A DNA stretch of 15,782 nucleotides, taken from the NCBI GenBank assembly GCA_964369725.1, contig CAYJGC010000039.1, positions 1 through 15,782 of the forward strand, in the 5' to 3' direction. Source of the stretch: Paraeggerthella sp964369725 (GTDB lineage: Bacteria > Actinomycetota > Coriobacteriia > Coriobacteriales > Eggerthellaceae). Shown piece after piece: positions 1 to 6,604 of this stretch. How positions within the stretch are numbered: the stretch's first letter is position 1; every line of letters begins with the position of its first letter. The notes under the pieces were generated by a model that searched no databases, was not told the origin of the DNA, and saw only the letters and a program-made list of their open reading frames with translations. Made by a program: the position numbers and the translations under genes.

Positions 1-972
1 TTGCGTACTCTTGGCGCGATTGCTCGTTTTCTCCCCGCGCATGCGGCGCGCTTCTTCGCGGCGTTCACGCAATTCGGATGTTTCTTGTTTGAGTACCTGA
101 TACGAAGCAAGTCTAACCTCCGAGATTTCACCTGCATCAACAGCAGCTAAAACCGCGCATCCCGGCTCATCCTTATGAGTACAATCCCTAAAACGACACT
201 GTGACGACAATTGCTCAATGTCAGAAAATGCTGCACCAAGCCCCGTATCAGACTCCCAAAGCCCCAGACCGCGCACTCCCGGCATATCAACCACATATCC
301 TCCGCCAGGGATGCTCACCATTTCTCGACTAACAGTTGTGTGACGCCCCTTGCCGTCTTCACGTACCGGCGTAGTATCTTGCACCTGAGAACCAACTAAA
401 ATATTAACCAGGCTAGATTTCCCTACACCACTTTTTCCCAAAAGCACCGCTGTTGTACCTGATGGTATTAACGTACGAATGGCTTCCATGCTTTCTGGAA
501 ACAACTCCGAAACCACCAACACTTCCACCTCTGGGCCAGCCAAAGTTCTCACACTGTTGCACACTTCACCTATATACGCTTTATCTTTAGCAAGATCTGA
601 TTTGGTAAGGACTACGGTTACCGGAGCCCCTGTTTCGTGAGCAAGTACCAATTCTCGCTCAAGACGGCGCATGTTTACATCTACGAGCGGCTGCGCCACA
701 AACACATGATCGAAATTTGCTGCAAGAACTTGCGCCACAGCGCGTTCAGTAGGATCTTTTCGCACAAACGCACGATTGCGTGGCAAAATGCGCTGAATGA
801 TTCCTTTTTCGTGCCCCTCCGGAATTTCAATTTCGACAAAATCCCCAATTACAGCGCGATTATTGTGACCCTTAATAAGGGTCGTGGCATGCTCGCAACG
901 TACGGACATACCGTTTTCACACAATACTAAAGGATATCCTCTATCAAGCTTCACTACTTGCGCCTTTTGCAA
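1..972 (-). CDS. rsgA: Ribosome small subunit-dependent GTPase A (partial, 3' end outside window)
   Basis: RsgA is a circularly permuted GTPase that checks late maturation of the 30S ribosomal subunit in the cytoplasm. The 324 visible residues begin with an OB-fold-like N-terminal part. They then show the permuted GTPase order: G4 as TKSD (a variant of NKxD), the P-loop GKSGVGKSS, and G3 as DMPGV. A C-terminal zinc-binding motif of the form CxFRDCTHxxEPGC follows. The start was not obvious: I chose TTG at 972–970, because AGGAGG lies four bases upstream (982–977) and conserved sequence begins at once. A GTG at 954–952 is possible but has no ribosome binding site. The frame is open to base 1; the family is usually 300–350 residues, so only a short tail should be missing. 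The ribosome binding site lies just before the stop of the upstream OB-fold gene's intergenic gap (14 bases), suggesting coupled expression. Family assignment is secure. Confidence 0.95.
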   Translation of the reverse strand, partial: MQKAQVVKLDRGYPLVLCENGMSVRCEHATTLIKGHNNRAVIGDFVEIEIPEGHEKGIIQRILPRNRAFVRKDPTERAVAQVLAANFDHVFVAQPLVDVNMRRLERELVLAHETGAPVTVVLTKSDLAKDKAYIGEVCNSVRTLAGPEVEVLVVSELFPESMEAIRTLIPSGTTAVLLGKSGVGKSSLVNILVGSQVQDTTPVREDGKGRHTTVSREMVSIPGGGYVVDMPGVRGLGLWESDTGLGAAFSDIEQLSSQCRFRDCTHKDEPGCAVLAAVDAGEISEVRLASYQVLKQETSELRERREEARRMRGEKTSNRAKSTQ

Positions 973-986
973 AACCCCTCCTCAAG

Positions 987-1772
987 CTAGCGACGACGTT
1001 TACGAACTTTACGATACACAAGAAACAATATTCCCCCAAATGTTACCGAAACTACCCCGGGAACAAAGGCATGAGGATCAAACTCTTCAACATGGGTTTT
1101 TCCTGCTTGAACCACCGTAACCGTCTCTGCATGCAAATCAGACAATCCCTCATGTTCATCACATATGAGATTAAATGTTCCTCTTACTTGCAGCACGGTA
1201 CCCGTAGATCCGTATTGGCCAAATGTGTCAATTTTTTCTGCCTGCACCGCACTCATATATACGGTAATAGTTTCCGAACTCGTGAGTGATGTAAGCAGAA
1301 TCCAACGATAATCGCCTCCCAGGTCTGCCCGAATATTATCGCCGACAACTTCACCAGTGACCTGCACAATCTGCCCGTCGTAGTAAGGACCAGCATCGCT
1401 AAGATCCGCAATGGATGTATCATAGATAAACGAACTATCCGGCAGCTGCAAGGGATTGACAACATTTTCATCAGCAGACAATGCCTCTAGTCCTAATCCA
1501 CTTTCGGGAGTGTTTTCTTCTGCCAAAAGCGCTTCATCGGCGATTGCAACCTCTTCATCAGTAGGCGACGATGCTTCTTCACCGTTTCCCGTGTCTTCAA
1601 GCTGCTGTTCTTGCTCATTTACCACGTAAGGCGCCGCTGCATCAACGTCTTCAGTCGCAAAAGCGCTTGCCACAAAGGCTACCGCAGCAATAATCAACAA
1701 GGCAACAACTGCCAGTATCCAGCCGAGCGTGTTTGAATCATTTTGAGGCTCTTGAGGTGATTGGTTTTTCAC
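987..1772 (-). CDS. Membrane-anchored OB-fold protein of unknown function
   Basis: This 261-residue protein has no function I can name. Seen in the sequence: a membrane segment at residues about 17–38, an acidic Glu/Asp/Ala-rich linker at 41–115, a globular region at about 120–222, a second membrane segment at about 236–253, and a very basic end (KVRKRRR). The globular part contains VTGEVVGD, GDYRWILL, VRGTF and CDEHEGLSDLHAE. From memory, this pattern resembles small OB-fold proteins of Clostridia annotated as 'DNA-binding' or 'hydrolase', which carry GDYAWI and CPEHGGDxDIHAE. With both ends anchored, the OB domain would probably face outside. The start is GTG at 1772, one base after the trkH stop, with AGAAGG six bases upstream; an ATG at 1808 would overlap trkH by 35 bases and lacks a site. 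It is co-directional with trkH and rsgA, probably in one operon. The gene is certain, the fold is likely, and the role is unknown. Confidence 0.85.
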   Translation of the reverse strand: MKNQSPQEPQNDSNTLGWILAVVALLIIAAVAFVASAFATEDVDAAAPYVVNEQEQQLEDTGNGEEASSPTDEEVAIADEALLAEENTPESGLGLEALSADENVVNPLQLPDSSFIYDTSIADLSDAGPYYDGQIVQVTGEVVGDNIRADLGGDYRWILLTSLTSSETITVYMSAVQAEKIDTFGQYGSTGTVLQVRGTFNLICDEHEGLSDLHAETVTVVQAGKTHVEEFDPHAFVPGVVSVTFGGILFLVYRKVRKRRR

Positions 1773-1773
1773 G

Positions 1774-3285
1774 CTAAGCCTTCTTTCGTAAATCAAGCGA
1801 CACGACAATCTTCACGATAAGTGCAAGCAGTGTTACAAACTCAAGACGACCGGCCCACATTTGAAGAATATAAAAGATTTGCAGCGTTTCGGGCATTCCT
1901 TGACTCACAATTCCTGCAGTTAATCCACCATTACTTGTCATTGCAACCGACTCAAAAAGAGCCAAAATTGCTTCATAACCGTGCGCCACCCCAACCAAAG
2001 TGCCTATTACATACGTTATTACATACAAAACAAAAATTGTCATAGCTTCTTTTGCTATTTCAGGAGTCAGAACTCGCCTTCCTATGTGTTGATACGAAAC
2101 AACAACACGAGCAGAATCGGGGGAAAGTGCCTCTTTAATGGTGGAGCTCAAAGATTTTATAATCATTCCCATACGATTAAATTTTATACCGCCAGCGGTA
2201 GATCCTGCACCCCCGCCCATGGCCATGAGCACAATGATGACAAGAAAGGCTCCCGAGGGCAAAATGAGAGCTAGCTGATTGGCCGTAATATTTAAAAAAC
2301 CTGTGGTAGAAAACGCGGAAATCACGATGAACAAACCGCGGCGCAACATGTCAAGCAAGCCAGAAAACGCCAAACTTGAACTCATCGAATAGGCAAGGAT
2401 GGCCGTCATAAGCACCAACCAGACAACCATGGTGCGAATCTCGATATCTTTGAAAAACGCCATAACGCGTCCTCGCCATGCTTCAGAAAGCAAGACAAAA
2501 TTCACTGTTCCGAGCAGCATAAGCAGCATTAATACCAATTCGATTGCAAACGATTGATAATACATGATGCTCTGACTCATAGGGGTAAAGCCCCCCGTAA
2601 TAAAGCCTGAAACTGACATCCAAAGCGCATGAAGAAAGGCTCGAGACGGCTCCATCCCTGCAAACAAGCACAAAAACGTTATGAGTACAGTTGCAGCAAA
2701 AATGAAACCAAGCGCAATACCCGAAATAAACTGAGTTGTCTGAACCACATTAGGCACAATTTGCTCACTACGTCCTTCAGAGGAATACAGACTTGTTTTT
2801 GTTTTTTTTCCAAAAAGATTCAACGATAAAGCAACAACGATCAAACCCAAGCCACCCATAAAATGAATCATAAAGCGCCACATGTTGTCTGCGTTTGACA
2901 GATGATCCAAATCAGAAATAATGGAAGCTCCCGTAGTGGTAATACCCGACACTCCATCAAAAAGAGCATCTAAGAACGTTTCAAAATGCCCTGATAAATA
3001 AAGAGGTATTGCCGCAAAAAAAGCCAGTACAATCCAACTGATTCCGGTAACAACCATAGCTTGCTGACGGCTAAGACGCCCTGGCTCTACGCGCACAAGA
3101 CGCAGCAGTGAGCCTACAGAAAAACAAATTCCTATAGTAAGAAGATAATTTTCTGCCGGCTTCCATTCCTGAAATATAACCGCAGTTGCCAACGGAACAA
3201 GGAGTGAGACCGAAAAGACGAGCACCAATAAACCTAGGTAGTGAGCTATTACTCCCACATCGCTCCATGTGAATCTTTGCCACAT
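1774..3285 (-). CDS. trkH: TrkH-family potassium uptake channel subunit
   Basis: TrkH/KtrB proteins form the potassium-conducting pore of Trk/Ktr uptake systems in the cytoplasmic membrane. This one has 503 residues, a normal length, and is almost entirely membrane segments. The four pore-loop signatures are visible in order: GITTTGAS (about 114–121), SGFITGGFTP (226–235), SAFSTTGFLN (323–332) and AMTSNGGLTAG (448–458). The gating loop GGGAGSTAGGIK at 357–368 and the terminal MWAGRLE segment at 476–482 are family hallmarks. These proteins normally need a cytosolic RCK partner (TrkA or KtrA), and none is encoded in the window, so it must lie elsewhere or be another type. The gene is followed after one base by the OB-fold gene and preceded by a small single-span membrane protein 51 bases upstream. 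Start: ATG at 3285, with a modest purine-rich site (AGGGGTAGG) before it. Confidence 0.96.
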   Translation of the reverse strand: MWQRFTWSDVGVIAHYLGLLVLVFSVSLLVPLATAVIFQEWKPAENYLLTIGICFSVGSLLRLVRVEPGRLSRQQAMVVTGISWIVLAFFAAIPLYLSGHFETFLDALFDGVSGITTTGASIISDLDHLSNADNMWRFMIHFMGGLGLIVVALSLNLFGKKTKTSLYSSEGRSEQIVPNVVQTTQFISGIALGFIFAATVLITFLCLFAGMEPSRAFLHALWMSVSGFITGGFTPMSQSIMYYQSFAIELVLMLLMLLGTVNFVLLSEAWRGRVMAFFKDIEIRTMVVWLVLMTAILAYSMSSSLAFSGLLDMLRRGLFIVISAFSTTGFLNITANQLALILPSGAFLVIIVLMAMGGGAGSTAGGIKFNRMGMIIKSLSSTIKEALSPDSARVVVSYQHIGRRVLTPEIAKEAMTIFVLYVITYVIGTLVGVAHGYEAILALFESVAMTSNGGLTAGIVSQGMPETLQIFYILQMWAGRLEFVTLLALIVKIVVSLDLRKKA

Positions 3286-3336
3286 TATGCTACCTACCCC
3301 TGCCGGCTCTATAGAGAGATTGAACGCAAGATACCT

Positions 3337-3477
3337 TTACCATAAGAACACAACCCTAACGAGAACAATAACTACCCCTAAAAACAACAAAAGCGCGAGA
3401 AGCGAAAGCAATAAAACGCTAAACCCTAAAATAGGAGTAGTAAACGATTGGAATTTTTCATACGTCTTTTTTCTCAT
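3337..3477 (-). CDS. Small single-span membrane protein upstream of trkH
   Basis: This is a 46-residue open frame on the trkH strand that length cut-offs would miss. It begins with a basic cytoplasmic stretch (MRKKTYEKFQ), followed by one long hydrophobic segment at residues about 15–40 that is rich in Leu, Val and Phe, and ends RVVFLW. The composition is that of a real transmembrane helix with a positive-inside N-terminus. It ends 51 bases before trkH with no terminator between them, so it may be the first gene of the trkH operon. An accessory role comparable to KdpF, the small subunit of Kdp, is a speculation from position only. Against it: there is no clear Shine-Dalgarno sequence before the ATG at 3477. 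I consider it probable but unproven. Confidence 0.5.
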   Translation of the reverse strand: MRKKTYEKFQSFTTPILGFSVLLLSLLALLLFLGVVIVLVRVVFLW

Positions 3478-3553
3478 GGAAGCATTTTAATACATGTCGC
3501 GACAAACACACGTTACAAGATGCGGGCATCCTGTCCATATCTCACAACTTCAC

Positions 3554-3576
3554 CGTATGCGGACAATTCTCATACG
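3554..3576. repeat. CGTATG/CATACG inverted repeat in the trkH–codB intergenic region
   Basis: CGTATG at 3554–3559 and CATACG at 3571–3576 form an inverted repeat with an 11-base spacer. Two further CATACG copies preceded by TTT lie at 3459 (inside the small membrane-protein gene) and 3639. The divergent intergenic stretch 3478–3787 otherwise shows only the permease promoter and leader described separately; I found no RNA gene in it. The repeat could be an operator for either flanking unit, but the arms are short. Confidence 0.35.
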
Positions 3577-3667
3577 TAATGTAGTGCTACCGAAACAGAA
3601 TCTTTAAAAACCATTTTCGCCCATCCAGAAAAATGTTTCATACGCATTAAACTTACAAGATTTTCCT

Positions 3668-3694
3668 TTGATAGACTAAATATAACGGTATAAT
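3668..3694 (+). promoter_or_regulatory. Predicted promoter of the CodB-like permease
   Basis: A perfect TATAAT at 3689–3694 is preceded by TTGATA at 3668–3673 with a 15-base spacer, or by TTTGAT with 16 bases. The -10 box is ideal and the spacing slightly short. Transcription would start near 3701, giving a leader of about 87 bases before the permease ATG. Confidence 0.6.
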
Positions 3695-3713
3695 CACCCG
3701 GTCTTTAATAAGC

Positions 3714-3774
3714 CTCTGTAAAGTTGAGTAATTTTCAGAGTACAAGAAATTTTTTGCAGGGAATTCTGCAAAAA
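3714..3774 (+). promoter_or_regulatory. Permease leader with two tandem hairpins
   Basis: The leader holds two inverted repeats. CTCTG at 3714–3718 pairs with CAGAG at 3736–3740, and the stem can extend through AAA/TTT past one mismatch. TTTTTGCAG at 3751–3759 pairs over nine bases with CTGCAAAAA at 3766–3774 around a GGAATT loop. The second hairpin ends directly before the ribosome binding site AAAGGA (3776–3781), so it could affect translation. I could not match it to a TPP, purine or PreQ1 riboswitch, or to a PyrR site. Confidence 0.35.
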
Positions 3775-3787
3775 GAAAGGAACTACT

Positions 3788-5134
3788 ATGGCACCAGAAC
3801 AAGACATCGATTATTCGTTGTCGCGCGTTCCTGACGAAGCGAAACAGCCCTTCTGGCGGATTCTCTTCATCAGGATCGGCGCGATTTGTTGCGTATCTCA
3901 GCTTATGCTGGGCGCAGCACTTGGCTTCGGCATGACTTTTTTTGATGCATTTCTTGCTACCATGCTCGGCTCTGTTCTTTTGCAAGTGGTTAGCTGGGCA
4001 CTCGGTGCTGCAGCTGCACGCGAAGGTCTTTCCACCAGCCTCCTTTCACGTTGGTGCGGTCTCGGCAAGGGTGGCTCCGCTATTTTTGGCGGCGTTGTTG
4101 CCATCTCTATGGTTGGTTGGTTCGGCGTACAAAACTCAGTATTTGGCGAAGGCATGGCAGACATCATTCCTTTAACCGACTTTTTAGGTGGCATGGAATA
4201 CCCCATTTGGGCCATTATCACCGGCATCGGCATTACCGTCTTGGTTGTATTTGGTATTAAAGCAATCGCCAATCTTGCAACTATTTTCGTACCACTTTTC
4301 ATCATTGTAGTTATTATTGCTGCGGCAATTGTTTTGCAAGACAACAACCTCATGGACCTTATCAACGCGACACCTGCTGGCCCCGCTTTGTCGCTCGGCG
4401 CTGCTACCACTATCGTAGCTGGCGGCTTTATTGCAGGTGCTATTTGCACACCAGACTATGGTCGTTTTCTTAAAAACGGCACGCAAGTTTTCTGGATGAC
4501 ACTTATTGGTACCTTTATTGGCGAACTTGGCATGAACCTTATTGCAGCGCTTATGGCTCTTGCTTTGGGTACCGACAATGTTGTTGACATAATGATGGCA
4601 ACCTCAGGCATCCTTGGTGTTCTCATTGTTGTCGCTTCAACGGTAAAACTCAACGATATCAATCTTTACTCTTCGAGCTTGGGTCTTGCCACAGCTGTTA
4701 ACGCTCTATTCAACAAGAACATCAGTCGCAACGCTTTGGTTTGGTCGCTCGGTATCGTAGGTACGGTTCTTTCTGTAGTTGGCATTATCAACTACTTCAC
4801 CAGCTTCCTTATCTTGCTCGGAGTTGCTATCCCGCCTGTAGCAGGCATTATGGTTGTCGACTACTACATCCTCAAGCGTAGCCGCAAAGGTCTTGATGAA
4901 TCTCGCGAAAAAGGCGAGCTTCCAGCGACGGTAGAAAAATGGAACCCTGTCGCACTTATTTCTTGGGTAGCTGGTTTTGCCGTAGGACAAACCACTAGCA
5001 TCCTTCTCATAGGTATCCCTGGCTTGAATTCACTTATCTTTGCTGGCGTCTTTTACCTTGTCATCATGAAAATTATGGCAAGCACCAAAAAACAAGATGT
5101 GGTCATGTTCGCAGAAACGGATGATGTTATCTAA
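3788..5134 (+). CDS. CodB-like cytosine/purine permease (NCS1 family)
   Basis: This 448-residue protein has about twelve membrane segments and imports a nucleobase, most likely cytosine or a related pyrimidine or purine, by cation symport across the cytoplasmic membrane. It resembles E. coli CodB along its length. The shared points include GWFGVQ at 110–115 (CodB has GWFGVG), TPDYGRF at 221–227 (CodB TADFVRF), ND followed by NLYSSSLG at 289–299 (CodB NDNALYASGLG) and AIPPVAGIMVVDYY at 347–360. Length and topology are normal. The start is supported by AAAGGA six to seven bases before the ATG. The gene has its own promoter and ends before an intrinsic terminator, so it is a single-gene unit. 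No cytosine deaminase (codA) is nearby. The exact substrate cannot be read from sequence; thiamine-precursor or allantoin transport are alternatives within the family. Confidence 0.85.
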   Translation: MAPEQDIDYSLSRVPDEAKQPFWRILFIRIGAICCVSQLMLGAALGFGMTFFDAFLATMLGSVLLQVVSWALGAAAAREGLSTSLLSRWCGLGKGGSAIFGGVVAISMVGWFGVQNSVFGEGMADIIPLTDFLGGMEYPIWAIITGIGITVLVVFGIKAIANLATIFVPLFIIVVIIAAAIVLQDNNLMDLINATPAGPALSLGAATTIVAGGFIAGAICTPDYGRFLKNGTQVFWMTLIGTFIGELGMNLIAALMALALGTDNVVDIMMATSGILGVLIVVASTVKLNDINLYSSSLGLATAVNALFNKNISRNALVWSLGIVGTVLSVVGIINYFTSFLILLGVAIPPVAGIMVVDYYILKRSRKGLDESREKGELPATVEKWNPVALISWVAGFAVGQTTSILLIGIPGLNSLIFAGVFYLVIMKIMASTKKQDVVMFAETDDVI

Positions 5135-5206
5135 ATTTCTTTTGCTAGACAGAGGCACTTGCGTTTCCTAACTTCTGTCCTACATCGAGAACATTCAAAC
5201 ACATTT

Positions 5207-5239
5207 AAAATGCTGTCTTATTTTAAGGCAGCATTTTTT
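5207..5239 (+). terminator. Intrinsic terminator of the CodB-like permease
   Basis: A 14-base-pair stem (arms 5207–5220 and 5224–5237, one G·U pair) with a three-base loop ends in six T residues at 5234–5239. It lies 73 bases after the permease stop. The core ATGCTG/CAGCAT is clear. The A-run before the stem would also allow termination from the other strand. Confidence 0.85.
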
Positions 5240-5297
5240 GTTGCAATTCTGCAGTTTACGCGAAGGCTGCAAGCGGCTCTGAGAAATCTCAAGAAGA

Positions 5298-5306
5298 TGA
5301 TATACT
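5298..5306 (+). promoter_or_regulatory. Extended -10 promoter of fabH
   Basis: TG at 5298–5299, one base, then TATACT at 5301–5306 form an extended -10 element. No good -35 box lies 17 bases upstream (TCTGAG), which extended -10 promoters tolerate. The expected start near 5313 lies inside the large palindrome at 5302–5340. A smaller palindrome, TGAGAAATCTCA, covers 5280–5291. Confidence 0.5.
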
Positions 5307-5340
5307 GTTATTAGTTTGATTATCAAACTAATAACAGTAT
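5302..5340 (+). promoter_or_regulatory. 39-bp palindrome, FabT-like operator of fabH
   Basis: Two perfect 19-base arms (ATACTGTTATTAGTTTGAT and its exact complement) flank one central T. The 17-base core AGTTTGATTATCAAACT matches the FabT operator consensus ANTTTGATTATCAAATT, described for MarR-family control of fatty-acid genes in streptococci, at all but one defined position. It covers the predicted fabH transcription start, the position expected for a repressor site. It has no following T-run, so it is unlikely to be a terminator. No fabT gene is in the window. Confidence 0.65.
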
Positions 5341-5386
5341 TTGTACCAATCTCTTTTGAGGCGTTCGTAAGACAGGATAGATAGTT

Positions 5387-6502
5387 ATGGGTTGCACCAT
5401 TGTAGGATGCGGAAAAGCATTCCCCGCACTTAAAATTACTAACGACGAGCTTACTGCGCTTGTTGACACCAACGACGAATGGATTTCTACACGCACGGGT
5501 ATCAAGAGTCGCCGTGTTGCAGTTCAGGAGTCCAATACAGATCTCTCAGAAATAGCTGCACGCCAAGCACTCGGGTGGAATACCGAGGGTTATTCACAGC
5601 GAGTTTTTGATGCAAGTGAAATTGACCTTGTCATTTTCGCAACTATGACGCCTGATGCTATGGTTCCCTCAAATGCTGCACTCCTCCGTCGTCGTCTTGG
5701 GCTGAGCAATGCCCTCTGTTTTGACCTTAATGCAGCCTGCTCAGGCTTTGTATACGCACTTTCGGTAGCAGAATCCCTCATAGCAGCATCAAGCAATCCT
5801 GATATACCTGGCAGCAGCGCCCGTAATCCTATTCGTCGCGCACTGGTGATTGGCTCAGAGCGTATTTCTCGCGTAACAGATTGGACAGACCGCAATACCT
5901 GTGTGCTATTTGGCGACGGAGCCGGAGCTGCTGTTATCGAATGGGATGAATCACGCAAAGGAATTTTGGGAAGCTACCTTGTCAACGAAGATGATTCTAC
6001 CGGAGCTCTTACCACTCCTGTCACCTATGCTGCCCCTATTCCCTTCAATACAGAAGGGATAAACCTTAACCCCTCATCTTCAAACGACCCCGCGCAATCT
6101 CTCCTTGACCAAGAGTTACACATTGATATGAACGCCTCACAAAGCGGTCTTCACCAGGCAATCCGCATGGATGGGCAAAAAGTCTTCAAATTTGCCGCCG
6201 AAGCCTTATCGACCGCTGTTACCGAGGCTTTGAAGCGCGCTGACATCACCCTCGAAGATGTAGCTTGCATCGTTCCCCATCAAGCAAACGAGCGCATTAT
6301 TAAGTATGCTGCCAAAAAACTGAATCGTCCTCTCGATTTCTTTCAGCTTTCAATTGCACATCGGGGCAACTCTTCCGCTGCCTCAGTGCCTATGAGTCTT
6401 TGCGATGCCTACGAAAGCGGCCGCATCAAACCGGGAAATGTTGTGGTCCTCGTAGCTTTTGGAGGCGGATTTACCTCGGGAGCTGTCGTTTTCGAAGCAT
6501 AA
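5387..6502 (+). CDS. fabH: 3-oxoacyl-ACP synthase III (KAS III)
   Basis: FabH condenses acetyl-CoA or a branched primer with malonyl-ACP and so starts type II fatty-acid synthesis in the cytosol. The catalytic triad is complete: Cys118 in NAACSG, His298 in VPHQAN and Asn328 in HRGNSSAAS. The thiolase-fold motifs FGDGAGAAV (175–183) and AFGGGFTSGA (357–366) are also present. At 371 residues it is about 50 longer than E. coli FabH (317). The extra length is mostly one insert near 135–150 and another between about 200 and 258, before MDGQKVF. Start: ATG at 5387, with AGGA about nine bases upstream. It is transcribed alone, away from any other fab gene in this window, from a promoter overlapped by a FabT-like palindrome. 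The triad makes a true KAS III likely; a related specialised ketosynthase III is the alternative. Confidence 0.93.
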   Translation: MGCTIVGCGKAFPALKITNDELTALVDTNDEWISTRTGIKSRRVAVQESNTDLSEIAARQALGWNTEGYSQRVFDASEIDLVIFATMTPDAMVPSNAALLRRRLGLSNALCFDLNAACSGFVYALSVAESLIAASSNPDIPGSSARNPIRRALVIGSERISRVTDWTDRNTCVLFGDGAGAAVIEWDESRKGILGSYLVNEDDSTGALTTPVTYAAPIPFNTEGINLNPSSSNDPAQSLLDQELHIDMNASQSGLHQAIRMDGQKVFKFAAEALSTAVTEALKRADITLEDVACIVPHQANERIIKYAAKKLNRPLDFFQLSIAHRGNSSAASVPMSLCDAYESGRIKPGNVVVLVAFGGGFTSGAVVFEA

Positions 6503-6509
6503 ATGCAAC

Positions 6510-6540
6510 TATACCCCAAATCCATAGGCCTTGGGGTATA
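6510..6540. terminator. Inverted repeat between convergent fabH and bioY
   Basis: TATACCCCAA at 6510–6519 pairs perfectly with TTGGGGTATA at 6531–6540 around an 11-base loop. It begins seven bases after the fabH stop and lies between two converging genes, so it may limit transcription from either side. Neither strand has a T-run after the stem, so an ordinary intrinsic terminator is not certain. Confidence 0.4.
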
Positions 6541-6604
6541 CAACAACACTGCTTGCATCAGAACCCGTAGTGATTTGCGAACGCGTGCCAGATAAACAGC
6601 GGTG

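Noticed and set aside
3701..3787. Possible TPP or purine riboswitch in the permease leader.
   Set aside because: The conserved cores of these classes (for example CTGAGA with ACCTGAT for TPP) are absent, and the leader is short with simple hairpins only.
3898..4449. A 183-codon open frame antisense to the permease gene.
   Set aside because: It is the mirror of a membrane-protein coding sequence and gives low-complexity Ala/Pro/Met/Thr-rich translation. The plus-strand gene clearly explains the region.
5137..5185. A GACAGAGG/CTTCTGTC hairpin just after the permease stop.
   Set aside because: It has a long loop, no T-run and one wobble pair; it is probably incidental to the real terminator downstream.
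5302..5340. Reading the 39-bp palindrome as an intrinsic terminator for the permease.
   Set aside because: A better terminator with a T-run lies at 5207–5239, the palindrome is AT-rich, has no following T-run, and overlaps a promoter element.
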